A stretch of 64,000 nucleotides of DNA from assembly GCA_023213395.1 (NCBI GenBank), contig CM041465.1:20584001-20648000 (forward strand). Direction: 5' to 3'. A program made the position numbers and the translations under genes. The stretch is from Cycas panzhihuaensis. Its lineage: Eukaryota; Cycadophyta. This document shows positions 33,156 through 42,726 of the stretch, in pieces (position 1 is the first letter of the stretch; every line of letters starts with the position of its first letter). Below the pieces are notes generated by a model that saw only the letters and a list, made by a program, of their open reading frames with translations, ran no database searches and had not been told where the DNA came from.

Positions 33156-34265
33156 AACCTCTAAAAACCCAAGCAAGAGGTCAAGTAAGATAGGGCATCA
33201 ATTGAATAGGAAAATAACTCAAATCAATGAATACCTGAGAAGAGGAGGAGAGGCTCTTGCCTCAGTCAAGGGCTAGTAAGGAGAGGCTGAGAAATCAGCC
33301 CAAAAGCTATGGTGTAGCAGGTTTGGAACCCTACTAATGGAGTTGGAGGAAGAACACCTGCACTTGGAATGCTTGATGGCTGCCCGGGTAAGGATCCGCT
33401 GAGATTTCTCCAAAGGGGCCCTCTCCAAGGTGTGTGAAGGACTGGGAAGATGTCCTAGCCACACCAAAAGAGAGCTGGGCACTGGAGGAGAAGCGCAGGT
33501 CCTATAGCAGCAGCAGGGCAGTAGAGAATAGTAGAGCACATAGTGGTTTCCTTAAGGAGCAATCTAAAAAGTGAATAAAAAGTTCTCAAAAATGAGTTAA
33601 TGATGACTTAAATACCCAACCCAAACCCTAAAGTGAGCAATTAGGGCACGGTTAGCAGTGGGTTAAGTCATGAGACATGTGGTAGTTTCACAATAAATGT
33701 CAAATTACTACGGTGGATTTAAAAAAAATAAATTAGAACAGTCATACCGCCGCAAAATCTGTGGTACCATGGATTTTCCGACGGTACCACGAAAATCGTG
33801 GTGGTATTTACCTGGAGGCAAAACCAGGCCTGACCAGCTAGTCAAGACTGTGGGCAGATGATAAAAAGGGCCAATAGGAGGCTAGGACACCTACCCGAGG
33901 GTAAACAAGTCAACAAACGGGTCCAAAAGGAGTAAAAATAGGATTCAATGATGTGGCAAGTTAACCAAATAATGACGGGTCATCACACGGGCGGAGGTGG
34001 CGCAAGCCAAGTGGATCCTAGAGCGAGGAGGGTAGAATGCGGGAAGTGGAGTGGCCACCAGGGCGCCACACTTGCTGGGAGTGTGCCCCTGCTATAGTCA
34101 TCATAGGCTGAATAAGTGTCGATGAAGGCAAAGTCACCTACAAGGCCACAAACATGCAAACATGCAAGCAAACACTCATCAAAAGAAAGTAATGATAAGG
34201 TGAGAAACATACCTACACTTACCTGAGTCGGTAATTCCATATCCATTCTCGGAAGCCAGGAAACA
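33156..34265 (-). repeat. T2 5' LTR, distal part (right of R2)
   Basis: Colinear with 13226-14335 of the 3' LTR, ending GAAGCCAGGAAACA. It carries the TATA-like box at 33608-33615 and an imperfect version of the palindrome. In element orientation this is the start of the 5' LTR. Confidence 0.93.
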
Positions 34266-34270
34266 GGATT
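34266..34270. repeat. Target-site duplication of T2, right copy (GGATT)
   Basis: Matches 11617-11621. Confidence 0.95.
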
Positions 34271-34609
34271 CTAACTTATAAATCTAGCTTCGAGTGCACT
34301 CTCTATTCACGTCTAGATCAAAGGTAGGAATATTGATCTTATGGTGGAAAAAAGGCTGTCTTGGTGGAGAACCTCCTATATATGCATTGCTTCTAGAGAA
34401 GGTGTAGGTTGGTTGCTTGATGATTTAGAAGCTCCTGTGCTTTGGGGTTGAGGTGGCACCCACTACTGAAGTAGTCAGAGAAACTCTTTCTTGGTGTTGA
34501 CTAGGTCAGATTTGGTAGGCATGCTATTGAGTTTATCGTTGACCTCTATTTTAAAGTTAGACAAGTCATTGGTCAACTCATAAATTTTTTCTATTTGATT
34601 TTTTGCCAT
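34266..34609 (-). pseudogene. R1 gag N-terminal part
   Basis: The minus-strand ATG at 34609 starts MAKNQIEKIYELTNDLSNFK, a helical N-terminus, followed by a Pro/Ser linker. Then comes the start of the capsid domain (INIPTFDLDV, near 34330) running to the T2 target duplication. The same frame resumes at 11616 after T2 is removed. Stops at three positions are explained by single transitions. The start is chosen because no upstream in-frame coding resemblance exists. Confidence 0.75.
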
Positions 34610-35831
34610 TGGAGTTGAAGAAAGGGATTAAAGAAGTAGGAGTAAGTAGAAAGAATAGAAAGAACGAAGTGGGGCAGATCAAGAAAGAATAGGATATAAG
34701 AATAGGGAGTTGTTATATGGGAAAGAAGGGGTGAATAAGGGAATGCAGGGTGTCTATAGCCTATTGACCCCAAAATTACATAAGCAAGATATTTAGTCCA
34801 CTAGAAAGAGCACAAAAAACTTATCAAAATGGGATGTACGAGTTTTTAAAGTGAATTTGGAGTGGTGGGGTCCACTAGTGGCCTGGGTACAAAAAAGAGT
34901 GAAACTTAGAGGTATAGACTAACCTAGTGCAAAATGACACTTACAAGATGTTGATCGAATTGAGGTATATGAGTTATAAGGGTAATTGTTTTGCACTGTG
35001 AGCAAGGCTAAGTGGAGTTTTTTTTTTTTTTTTTTTAGAGGTTTGACTGTTCTGACAAATTTTGAATTTAGGCAGTCAGTGGCTTGTGATCTTGATCAAG
35101 ATTAGGGAAGGGGAAACAGAGAATGATCATGTGTGTCCTACCCACTACAAAATTAGGTATACTTAGTCTTATAAGACTACCAATAAACTTTTGATGCAGA
35201 AGTTCAGGGCAGGTAACTTCGTGGTACTAACCGCTAACCATTGCACTGCAAGACTTCAATGACTGATAGTTTACTTATGCTAGGGAGGGTTTTGGAATCT
35301 TAAAGTGGTCCTCCTATATACTTGGAGGTACACTTCCATAGCTAGGTTCTGTCTAGGGCTTGGTTTAGGAGTGTTATCTTTAGTCCTTCATGCAAGAGGC
35401 AGAAAAGCCACGATGTGCTTAGCCAGAATGATAGATCCCTATGATCTTTAAAGACCCTCGGTACAGGGTCTCTACCTAACTACTTGGGTAGCCTCCTAGT
35501 GGTGCTATCTACCCAAAAGGGAGAGGTGGGAAGGGACACAAAGGGTAGCTACCCAGCAGTGTTATCTACCCTTCGAATATAACCCAATGTAGAAAAGAAA
35601 GCTTAAAAATTGAATTAAATGTAGAAGAAATAAATTGCTTACAGTACCTGAAGGACAAAATTCCTGTTTGCTTTGCAACCTCTAATCTATCATGTTATCA
35701 TTCCCCAATAATCTTAGAGAGAGTAATGAGTGAAGGTCTTTCCTTAATCTCTACCTAGGTAAAGAGAGTACTCAATCATATAGGAAAAAAAGTTTTGCTA
35801 TTCTTGGCAGCTTCCCACGATCACAAATGCA
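34610..35831. other. R1 leader region, unexplained 1.2 kb
   Basis: Between the R1 primer site and gag I see no gene. It contains a run of 19 T at 35018-35036 and short similar blocks CTACCCAAAAGGG and GTTATCTACCC near 35510-35575. Related elements usually have a much shorter leader, so this could include an inserted, decayed sequence. Confidence 0.4.
35018..35036. repeat. Homopolymer run of 19 T
   Basis: Could be the poly-A tail of a retroposed sequence in minus orientation, or simple slippage. No flanking duplication was identified. Confidence 0.9.
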
Positions 35832-35843
35832 GCTCTAGTACCA
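35832..35843 (-). other. R1 primer-binding site, initiator-Met type with two changes
   Basis: The minus strand reads TGGTACTAGAGC against the standard TGGTATCAGAGC. It follows the LTR edge by two bases (AG), the same spacing as in R2. Confidence 0.65.
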
Positions 35844-35845
35844 CT

Positions 35846-36150
35846 TGGATTATTCCTTCTCAAAAATCTGGCCTCATAGGAGTGATAATTAGCAGAAAAT
35901 AAAGCCAATTAACATGAGTGTGCAAGCAGATCATAGAAAAATGAATCACCAAAATGAGTACCAAAGTACTTTCTCCTTTCAAGATATCATACTCAATAAC
36001 ATTATGAGTGATTTAAACCTTTAAATACATAAGTAAGGGTCTTCATCCTTAATGATTCTATTGGTGGCCCTAACGGCCTTTCATCTTATTGGACGGCTTA
36101 GCGGTCTATACACATAACTTACTAAACCCCTCAATCCTTACTTGTTGGCA
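35846..36150 (-). repeat. R1 5' LTR (about 305 bp)
   Basis: The left edge TGGATTATTCC is fixed by the adjacent primer site. The right edge is put at ...TTGTTGGCA (36150), where Tat-like RNase H sequence of another fragment begins; this edge is an estimate. The partner LTR lies beyond the left window edge. Confidence 0.55.
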
Positions 36151-36950
36151 GTTCACACTTGCTAAGGAAAGGTGGGGTTATGTTACACTTGTGGTAGCTA
36201 AGATTCATTATCTCTTTCTTAAAAAAGAGTGCCTTACTTTAGTTTTTACTACTAAGAAGTTGCACCACTACCTCCTCGGAAATAGGGTCCATCTCATTAT
36301 TTAATTAGATCCTATAAGGTATTTACTTACCAAGACTAACCTTACTGGTCAATTAGGTAAGTGGTCTTTGTTACTTCAAGAGTTTAATTTACAAGTGATT
36401 AATAGGAAATCCAAGAAAGGCATGATCATCTAAGAGATCATGGATAATGCTCCTCTCCGTAATCCTTCTAGTTAACCGATTGATGATTCCCTCATAAACG
36501 AACATATCTTCTATATCTAAGGAATCCCTTCTGATGATCCATAGTATATGGATATCATATTATATTTGCATGATTAATATTTTCCTTCTCTTACTACTTT
36601 AAAGAAAAGAAGATGAATCCAAGTTACTACGAGGCATACCTTTTGCTTGATGTCATATTATATAAGCATTCTTTTAATGGAATTCTATTAAGGTGCCTCT
36701 CACCTAATGAATCATTAGTTGCCTTGACAGAGTCCCATGAAGGAATGAAGTGGGAACTTTGGTGGTAGATCAATGGCCCAATGTATTCTTTGTATAGGTT
36801 ATTATTAGCCTACCTTATTTAAAGATACCTATTGTTATGTTTAAAAGTACTAGAAATGCCAATCCCATGCAACTTTGATATACAAGCCTGCATAAGAAAT
36901 GAAATTAGTAGTTTCATCTTGGCCTTTTTCCCAATGTGGTCTTTGTGTAT
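36151..36950 (+). pseudogene. Orphan Tat-like RNase H and integrase fragment
   Basis: The plus strand reads KKECLTLVFTTKKLHHYLLG (36210-36290), then YLLTKTNLTGQLGKWSLLLQ, INRKSKKGMI, and near 36750 NFGGRSMAQCILCIGYYWPT with a following K-C-Q pair (zinc-binding module of INT), ending SSWPFSQ at about 36940. It is similar in layout to T2 19650-20500 but in the opposite orientation and more decayed. No LTR is attached. The left end abuts the R1 LTR and the right end the LTR of element A, so it is either the target of both or a remnant they bracket. Confidence 0.7.
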
Positions 36951-37012
36951 AGGCAAAAAGGCATATATAATTTTATAAATATTTTTGTGATTAGATCATG
37001 ACTAATTATGAT

Positions 37013-37056
37013 CCAATTGAACTACGAGAAGATTGTAGTCTGTTTGGACTATGAGC
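37013..37056 (+). repeat. 29-bp minisatellite, left part
   Basis: Units such as ACTACGAGAAGATTGTAGTC followed by GACTATGAGC align in 29-bp phase with the array right of element C. Element C inserted within a unit. Confidence 0.65.
37052..37056. repeat. Target-site duplication of C, left copy (TGAGC)
   Basis: TGAGC precedes the LTR at 37057 and recurs at 43781-43785. Confidence 0.95.
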
Positions 37057-38110
37057 TGATCCCAAAAGAGCTTAGTTGGTGAAGAAGTCAATTATCAACC
37101 TTTTCTCCTTGAGATCCTAGGAGTTAGTGTAGAAATCTCAATAACATCAAAATAACAATGAGCCCATGAAAGGAAAATTCTACACCAAATAATTTATTCT
37201 TGGAATTGATCCAAAAGTATGAGGAATAATACTTTTATTAGACCATGAAAATCTCCATTTAATGGTGGAGAAATCAACTAGCAAAAGAATGGTAAAATTA
37301 CAAGGAATAAATGTTACAATTATATCATAAGGGGGACTCCAACCCTCCAAATGCCTCTCCAAGGATGCTTCCCAAGTCAAGTCTCCAAGAACCACCTCTC
37401 CAACCTGTAGAAGGGATCAATTTATAGAAAGAAACCTGAATTGCATGTTTAACAAGTGGCAATCATGCAAGTATAACCACTAACCACCAGAATGCATGTT
37501 GTCCAAGTGGCCTTCATACAATTCTTAAAAAGTTTCAGCTTTTAATAGATCTTAACGTACTCCAATTTGTCTCAAATTTGGTACACACATAGGAATGCAT
37601 GTCCCCTCAGATTCCTCAAATTTTCAGCTCATTTGGATGTCATTTAACTACATTTTTATTCATTTAATAATAATATGTATTTGCTATTTTTCTGCTGTCC
37701 AAGTGGCCTTCATGAAATTCTTAAAAGTTGCGGCTTGTAACTAACCTTAACGGACTCCAATTCATCTCCAATTTGGTACACGTATAGGAACACATGTCTC
37801 CTATATTCCCTCAAAATTTTAGCTCATTTTGATGTCATTTGGACATGTTTCTATTCATATGATCATAATATATATTTTCTATTTTTTTCTGCTAGGTGTG
37901 GGATTAAGTTTTATGCAAAGACAAGGCTTGAACTCTAATCAAATGATATTTTCTGATCCCCACCTTTTGTACACATCTAGTGGGATGTGTCGTATCCCTT
38001 TAAACAAAATTTCATAGAATTTTGATACCATTTGGCCATATCTTTTTTAGTTATGCTAATGCCTAGCATTTTCCGCATCCTGTAAACATATGGTAGATCC
38101 TCCTGGATCA
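37057..38110 (-). repeat. C 3' LTR (1054 bp)
   Basis: Starts TGATCCCAAAAG and ends CTCCTGGATCA. It contains an internal direct duplication of about 196 bp: 37501-37696 and 37697-37893, both starting GTCCAAGTGGCCTTCAT and ending TTTCTGCT. The same duplication is in the 5' LTR (43171-43366 and 43367-43563). Confidence 0.95.
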
Positions 38111-38124
38111 TGGCTCCCCCTTCC
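38111..38124 (-). other. C polypurine tract
   Basis: The minus strand reads GGAAGGGGGAGCCA directly before the 3' LTR. Confidence 0.85.
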
Positions 38125-38151
38125 TTGGAAAATAGCCAACTCCTATTTGGC

Positions 38152-38560
38152 TTAGAATTGGAGATGGGGGAAGTGTTGTTCTCCTTGTTGCCTACTAAAC
38201 CACTTGGCCTTACTAGGAAATTTCCCTACTACTCCAATCCTGAAAGATTCATTTGTCTTATGTCTTGTTTTGGTAGATTTTCTCTCCAAGATACAATCTT
38301 CCTTGAGAGGCTCCTCACTTTCTAAATACAAATCATCAACTGAAGGTAAAGTGAACTGGTCCTGTTCCTCATCTAGCATGGAGGGCTCAAAGAATTTTAA
38401 GTATTCAGCATTTACTACTGAATATATTTGCATATAAGGTGGAAGATCAAGTTGGAAAGCATTGCCACCTACTTTTCTCAAAATCTTGAATGGTCCATAC
38501 CTTATAGGTTTGAGTTTCTTACCTTCTCCTTTTAACCTCTCCTTGCTCAAGTATAACCAT
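38152..38560 (-). CDS. C integrase C-terminus with CRM-type chromodomain motif (partial frame)
   Basis: An open frame of 132 codons at 38152-38550. It contains the GPF/Y module IRYGPFKILRKVGGNAFQLD and the conserved YLKFFEPSMLDEE, then LKEDCILERKSTKTR and KFPSKAKWFSRQQ. The last part aligns with the CR motif that replaces a standard chromodomain in CRM elements (D-x-I-L-E-x-K, then K-G-K-P-x-x-x-x-x-W-I-S). In CRM elements this tail is linked to centromeric chromatin targeting. The Met at 38550 is internal; the real protein continues upstream into the INT core in another frame. Confidence 0.75.
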
Positions 38561-39640
38561 ACTAAATCTCCTTCTTGGAAAGTACACTCTTGCCTATGCT
38601 TGTCATGTCTTTCCTTGTACTTTTATTGAGTCCTTAGAAGTTGATCATGTACTTCTTTGTGGACTCTCTGGATCTTCTCAAGTATCTTAAAGCCTTGTCA
38701 TGCTCCTCCTTCTCTTTGTGGATCCTTCCTTAGCTTGCATGGAAAACTCTAAGTCAAATGGACTTTGAGGTAAGTATCCCAAACAAACTTCAAAAGGTGC
38801 TTTAGAGTGTGATGCATGCATTGCTCTCTTAAAAGCAAATTGTAGAAAAGCCAATGATTCATCCCAAGTCTTTGGATGCTTGGAATTGTATCCCCTCAAT
38901 AGATGTACCAAAGTTACATTCACTACTTGATTTGTCCATCTGTTTGAGGATGGAAACTTGTACTCCTCTTCAATTTGGTATCCATCATCTCCCATAATGA
39001 CTTCCAAAATGATGAAAGGAACCGAGTGTCCCGATCTGAAATGATGGAAGAAGGCTAGCCAAAATTCTTCCATACATGCTCGAAGAATAACTCATTACTC
39101 CACATGCACTGTGATTGTCTTCTTACAAGGTATTAGACATATCATTTTACTAAACCTATCTACAACAAAAAAGATAATCATGTCCCTTCCTAGTCATGGG
39201 AAGTCCCCTAAAAATCAATGGAGATACTTTCCCAAGGCCTAGTGGGAATAGGTAGTGGTGTATACAATCCTAATTTTCTAGAAGAAGGCTTAGAAGTATT
39301 ACACATTACACATCCTTTTACATATTTTTTACATCATTTTGCATTTTGGCCATACAACATATCTTCTCAAGTTTGCTAAAGTCTTCTCTATACTAAAGTG
39401 ACCACTACTTTAGAAGTATGGGCTTCTCTAAGCCACTTGATCTTGTCTCCTTTTGATGGAACATAGAGTCGCTCCCTTTGAAAAGTAGACCATCTTTCCA
39501 AGCAAGCGGAAGGTCTTCCTTTTGCTAGGTTCTCTAATTCTTCCTTCAAAGCTTCATCTTCATGGTACAAGTCTTTGTACTCTTCATGATGCATTGGTTC
39601 CACCTGCAAACTCATAAGAGAACTACAAACAAAAGTAGAA
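38560..39640 (-). pseudogene. C integrase zinc-binding module and core
   Basis: Right to left: RPPCSTSS marks the RNase H end, then the zinc module with REAHTSKVVVTLVY and a following MCNTSK-type pair near 39300. The core has SISIDF-like near 39210, VVDRFSKM-like near 39160, a DRDTRF-type block near 39020, then [37 protein letters not shown] and PFEVCLGYLPQSPFDLEF (38750-38940). Frame changes at about 39380 and 38960 and some stops make it non-functional. Confidence 0.8.
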
Positions 39641-40625
39641 GAAGTGGAACAAGGTGGTCTAGATAACATATCAGCAATTTTGTTATTAGATCCCTTTTTA
39701 TACTTAATTACAATATTGAATTGTTGTAAATAACTCATCCACTTCATGTGTCTTGCTTACTGTAATTTACTTTGAGTTTCTAAAAATTGAAGAGGCTTAT
39801 GATCGGTATGAACTACAACCTCTTTTCCGAGCAAGTATGACCTCCAATGCTTGCATGCTTGATGAAGTGCGAACATTTCTCGATCATATGTTGGGTAGTT
39901 CTTCACTTAAGGGGTGAAGACTTCCGAATGGTACGCAATAGGCTTCCCATCTTGAAAAAGACAACTCCCATTGCATTTCCACTTGCATCAGCTTCTACTT
40001 CAAAAGGCCTTTGCAAATTTGGCATTGCCAAAACCGGTGCTTCACAAATTTTCTTCTTTAAAAGAAGAAAGGCTTCTTCCTCCTTAGAACCCCAAGTAAA
40101 CTTTCTACTAGATTTTGTCAATCCATGTAGAGGTGCTGCAACCTGTGAGAAATGAAGAATAAACTTTCTCAAGTATTGACAAGCTCCTAAAAAACTTCTC
40201 ACCTCTGTGATGTTTGTTGGCCTAGGCCATTTGAGGGTGACTTGAGTCTTGAGTGGATCAATGCTCAACTTTCCTCCTCCAACCACAAAGCCTAAGAAGA
40301 TCAAGTTCTCCTTGCCAAATTCACACTTCTTCACATTAAGCTTCAAATGATGCTTAGCCATAGTCTTTAAAACTTCTTCTATGTCAGTAAATGTTCCTCC
40401 CATGTGTTCTTTGAAAATCAAAATGTCATCAAGATAGACAACAACAAAATTATCCAAGTAAGGCCTTAACATTTCATTCATTAGCCTCATGAATGTTGCA
40501 GGAGCATTACACAATCCGAAAGGCATAACCATCCATTCAAAGAGTTCTTGCTTTGTTTTGAAGGCCGTCTTCCATGTGTCCTTCTCCTTGACCCTAACTT
40601 GGTGATAACCACTTTTTAAATCCAT
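39640..40625 (-). CDS. C reverse transcriptase core and RNase H
   Basis: An open frame of 240 codons at 39903-40625 covers the RT palm and thumb: MDLKSGYHQVRVKEKDTW, VMPFGLCNAPATFMRLMNEM, VVVYLDDILIF (catalytic Asp pair), LKLNVKKCEFGKENLIFLGF, EVRSFLGACQYLRKFI. The start of RNase H follows, with FEVEADASGNAMG and its first Asp. RNase H continues in another frame to about 39660 (HKPLQFLETQ-like, then IVIKYKKGSNNKIADMLSRP at 39660-39720). The upstream RT fingers are in the neighbouring frame at 40727. A single mutation near 40640 probably separates them. Confidence 0.85.
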
Positions 40626-40726
40626 TTTAGTGAAATAACAAGCATGCTAAATTTGATCAAGCAAATCATCTATACGAGGCAAAGGGTAGCGATTTTTAAT
40701 TGTAATTTTATTCAAAGCACGAAAAT

Positions 40727-41446
40727 CTATACACATTCTCCATCCTCCATCCTTCTTAGGCACCAAGACAATTGGTGACCCACAGGTGAACATGAAGGTC
40801 TTATGACCCCTTGATCAAGCAACTCCTCAACTTGCCTCTTTATCTCATTATTTTCTACAATGGAGTGCCTATACAAAGCAACATTAGGTAATGGTGCATC
40901 TCCTACAAGAATGATTTCATGCTCTATCTTTCTCTTTGGTGGAAGCCCATCAACATGTTGAAATAGAATATCATACCTTGTCTTTAACTCCTTAATTTGT
41001 TGCATTTGTTTAGGTGATATAAGAAGAGTGTGAGTAGAAGGACCTTCTTCATCTCTTGGCTCTTCTTTTCTCCTTACCATTAAGATGACAAATTTACCAC
41101 ATGCATTGATCATCCTTTTTGCTTGAGTAGCTGAAATTAATGCTATTTTATCCAAGTGCTTCTTTATGGCCTTTATGATGAAGCCCTTGTTATCCTTCAT
41201 CAATCGATACTTTCTCTCCCTTCGATAGAAGAGTGCATCTCGATCCCACAAGTAGGGACTTCCAAGCACAACATGGCATACATCCAGTGGCACCACATCA
41301 CATATTACCTCATCAACAAAATCATTAGTGATGGAAAATTTAAGTGTACATTGCTTTGATATTTGCATTTCCACATCTTTATGGATCCAACCAAGAGGAT
41401 ATGGATGAGGGTGAGGAGTAGTTACCAAACCAATGCTCTTTACCAA
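40727..41446 (-). CDS. C protease C-terminus and RT N-terminus
   Basis: An open frame of 239 codons. [20 protein letters not shown] is the stretch that follows the protease active site in CRM elements; [20 protein letters not shown] is the protease C-terminal strand. The linker ends with [22 protein letters not shown] begins [20 protein letters not shown], then [15 protein letters not shown]. The expected D-S-G-S active site just upstream (41450-41490) is disturbed by a small frame change, so the protease is probably dead. Confidence 0.82.
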   Translation of the reverse strand: MVKSIGLVTTPHPHPYPLGWIHKDVEMQISKQCTLKFSITNDFVDEVICDVVPLDVCHVVLGSPYLWDRDALFYRRERKYRLMKDNKGFIIKAIKKHLDKIALISATQAKRMINACGKFVILMVRRKEEPRDEEGPSTHTLLISPKQMQQIKELKTRYDILFQHVDGLPPKRKIEHEIILVGDAPLPNVALYRHSIVENNEIKRQVEELLDQGVIRPSCSPVGHQLSWCLRRMEDGECV

Positions 41447-41672
41447 ACTTTACGAGATCAAATTCTTTTGGCTTCCTGATCTATAATGGCACCAATCATA
41501 CTATTTCCTACTTGAAGCTTCAAGTGAAATAGTTCCTCCTCGTCGCATCATCTTCATAATTTGTAAGTAGAGTGACCTTCTCTTCTTCTCCTTCACTTTG
41601 AATCTCCACCTCAAAAGTAGTGCTTTCCCTTTTCCTTCTTTCTTAATTCCATATCCTTGATATGCTTTGGCT

Positions 41673-42683
41673 TTAGTTCGATGAAACTTCCAACACTTTC
41701 TTTGTAATATGACCACGACCATCACGATGCTCACAATAGTCAGAACTTTTAACAAAATTAGTCCTTGTCTTCTCTCCTTCGTGCCTTTTCGATGAGTGCA
41801 ATTTAGGATTCTTTTCATACTTATTAGAAGTAAAACTAGAATCTTTAGACATGAATGTAGATTTCTTGCTTTTACTTTCTATTGCCATAGCCATCCTACT
41901 TGCTTCTCCAATGGATTGAACCTTAAAAAGCCTTAGTTCCTTCCTTATGTATTTATGTAATCCTCCAATGAATTTCATAAGAGTGACATGTTCATCCATA
42001 TTAATACCAAGTAGCATGCCATGCCTAAAAAATAAAGAAGTATAGTCTTGGACACTTACACCTCTCCCTTGGCATAAATATTGCCAAGTGACCCATTGGT
42101 CTTCCTCATGACCTATGGGGTAGAATTGCTTCTTTATTATTTTCTTAAAATCCCTCCATGAAAAAGAAGATACATCATGAGTTTTCAAATATGCATTCCA
42201 CCATGTCAATGCGTGTTTACACAACTTGAGCCTAGCAAATGAAAGCTTTTGAGCATTACTATAAGCATAAATTGTGAAGTAGGTTTCAAGTTGATCCAAC
42301 CAATGGTCCAACTTTTTAGCATTTACCTCTCCATCATAAATTGGAATATCCAACTTTGCCTCCACCTTGAAGGGTTGATGAGATGAAGTACCCTTGCTTT
42401 CTTCAAAAGAGTGCTTTAAGGTCTCCTCCTCTTCCTCTTCATGGTCGTGGTCATATGTGGATCCTCCTTCAAATTCCTTCTCTTTGCCTTTTCCTTTGAC
42501 TAGAGGTAGAAGGTGGGTCATCATTTGCATCAAGGCTTCTATGTTCTTCTCAAGCTTTTCAAATCTAATTTCTCCATCTTCTTTTTCAGCCATGGTGCTT
42601 GGATTCTTTCTTTGTCTTCTTGGTGATTGCAACACAAGAAAGTCTTCACCTTTCTCTTTATATCCTTTCCTTGTTTGTACCAT
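41673..42683 (-). CDS. C gag
   Basis: An open frame of 336 codons starting at the minus-strand ATG 42683, only 26 bp from the primer site, which supports this start. The basic N-terminus is MVQTRKGYKEKGEDF, followed by a coiled segment FEKLEKNIEALMQMMTHLLP and an acidic stretch. The capsid domain has KLDIPIYDGEVNAKKLDHWL, LSFARLKLCKHALTWWNAYL, WRDFKKIIKKQFYPIGHEED, YTSLFFRHGMLLGI and FIGGLHKYIRKELRLF. The zinc knuckle starts YCEHRDGRGHITKK; its last Cys and Trp lie in the neighbouring frame after a frame change at about 41700. Apart from that break gag looks intact. Confidence 0.88.
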   Translation of the reverse strand: MVQTRKGYKEKGEDFLVLQSPRRQRKNPSTMAEKEDGEIRFEKLEKNIEALMQMMTHLLPLVKGKGKEKEFEGGSTYDHDHEEEEEETLKHSFEESKGTSSHQPFKVEAKLDIPIYDGEVNAKKLDHWLDQLETYFTIYAYSNAQKLSFARLKLCKHALTWWNAYLKTHDVSSFSWRDFKKIIKKQFYPIGHEEDQWVTWQYLCQGRGVSVQDYTSLFFRHGMLLGINMDEHVTLMKFIGGLHKYIRKELRLFKVQSIGEASRMAMAIESKSKKSTFMSKDSSFTSNKYEKNPKLHSSKRHEGEKTRTNFVKSSDYCEHRDGRGHITKKVLEVSSN

Positions 42684-42708
42684 TCAAGTCCCTACAACAA
42701 AGATCAGA

Positions 42709-42721
42709 GGCTCTGATACCA
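42709..42721 (-). other. C primer-binding site, initiator-Met tRNA
   Basis: The minus strand reads TGGTATCAGAGCC, five bases inside the 5' LTR. Confidence 0.93.
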
Positions 42722-42726
42722 AAATA

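Larger units (their letters stand above)
11622..34265 (-). mobile_element. T2: complete Tat-like Ty3/gypsy retrotransposon, interrupted by R2
   Basis: The element is bounded by LTRs starting TGG and ending ACA and by 5-bp duplications GGATT. Its length is 22,644 bp as found, or about 16.8 kb without R2 and the R2 target duplication. Minus-strand order: 5' LTR (34265-33156 plus 27309-25713), primer site, gag, PR, RT, RNase H, INT (to 18891), then a long 3' region of 4.5 kb, then the 3' LTR (14335-11622). The 3' region holds a plus-strand PMD-like gene (15856-18242) and a minus-strand archaeal-type RNase H (14750-15214). Large size, long LTRs and a second RNase H fit the Tat lineage (Ogre/Retand-type). 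It is dead by many stops and at least three frame changes. Confidence 0.95.
34266..36150 (-). mobile_element. R1: gag start, leader and 5' LTR
   Basis: This is the other side of the element split by T2. On the minus strand it holds a 5' LTR of about 305 bp (36150-35846), an initiator-Met primer site (35843-35832), an unusually long leader of about 1.2 kb and the N-terminal part of gag (34609-34266). Short LTRs fit Reina-like chromoviruses. Confidence 0.8.
36986..37056 (+). repeat. Element A 5' LTR, left part
   Basis: TGTGATTAGATC is the first plausible LTR start after the orphan INT fragment. The last 44 bases belong to the 29-bp minisatellite that resumes at 43786 after element C. Confidence 0.45.

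Noticed and set aside
36089-36304. Host gene at 36089-36304
   Set aside because: The sequence is Tat-like RNase H (KKLHHYLLGNRVHLI), so it is retrotransposon-derived.
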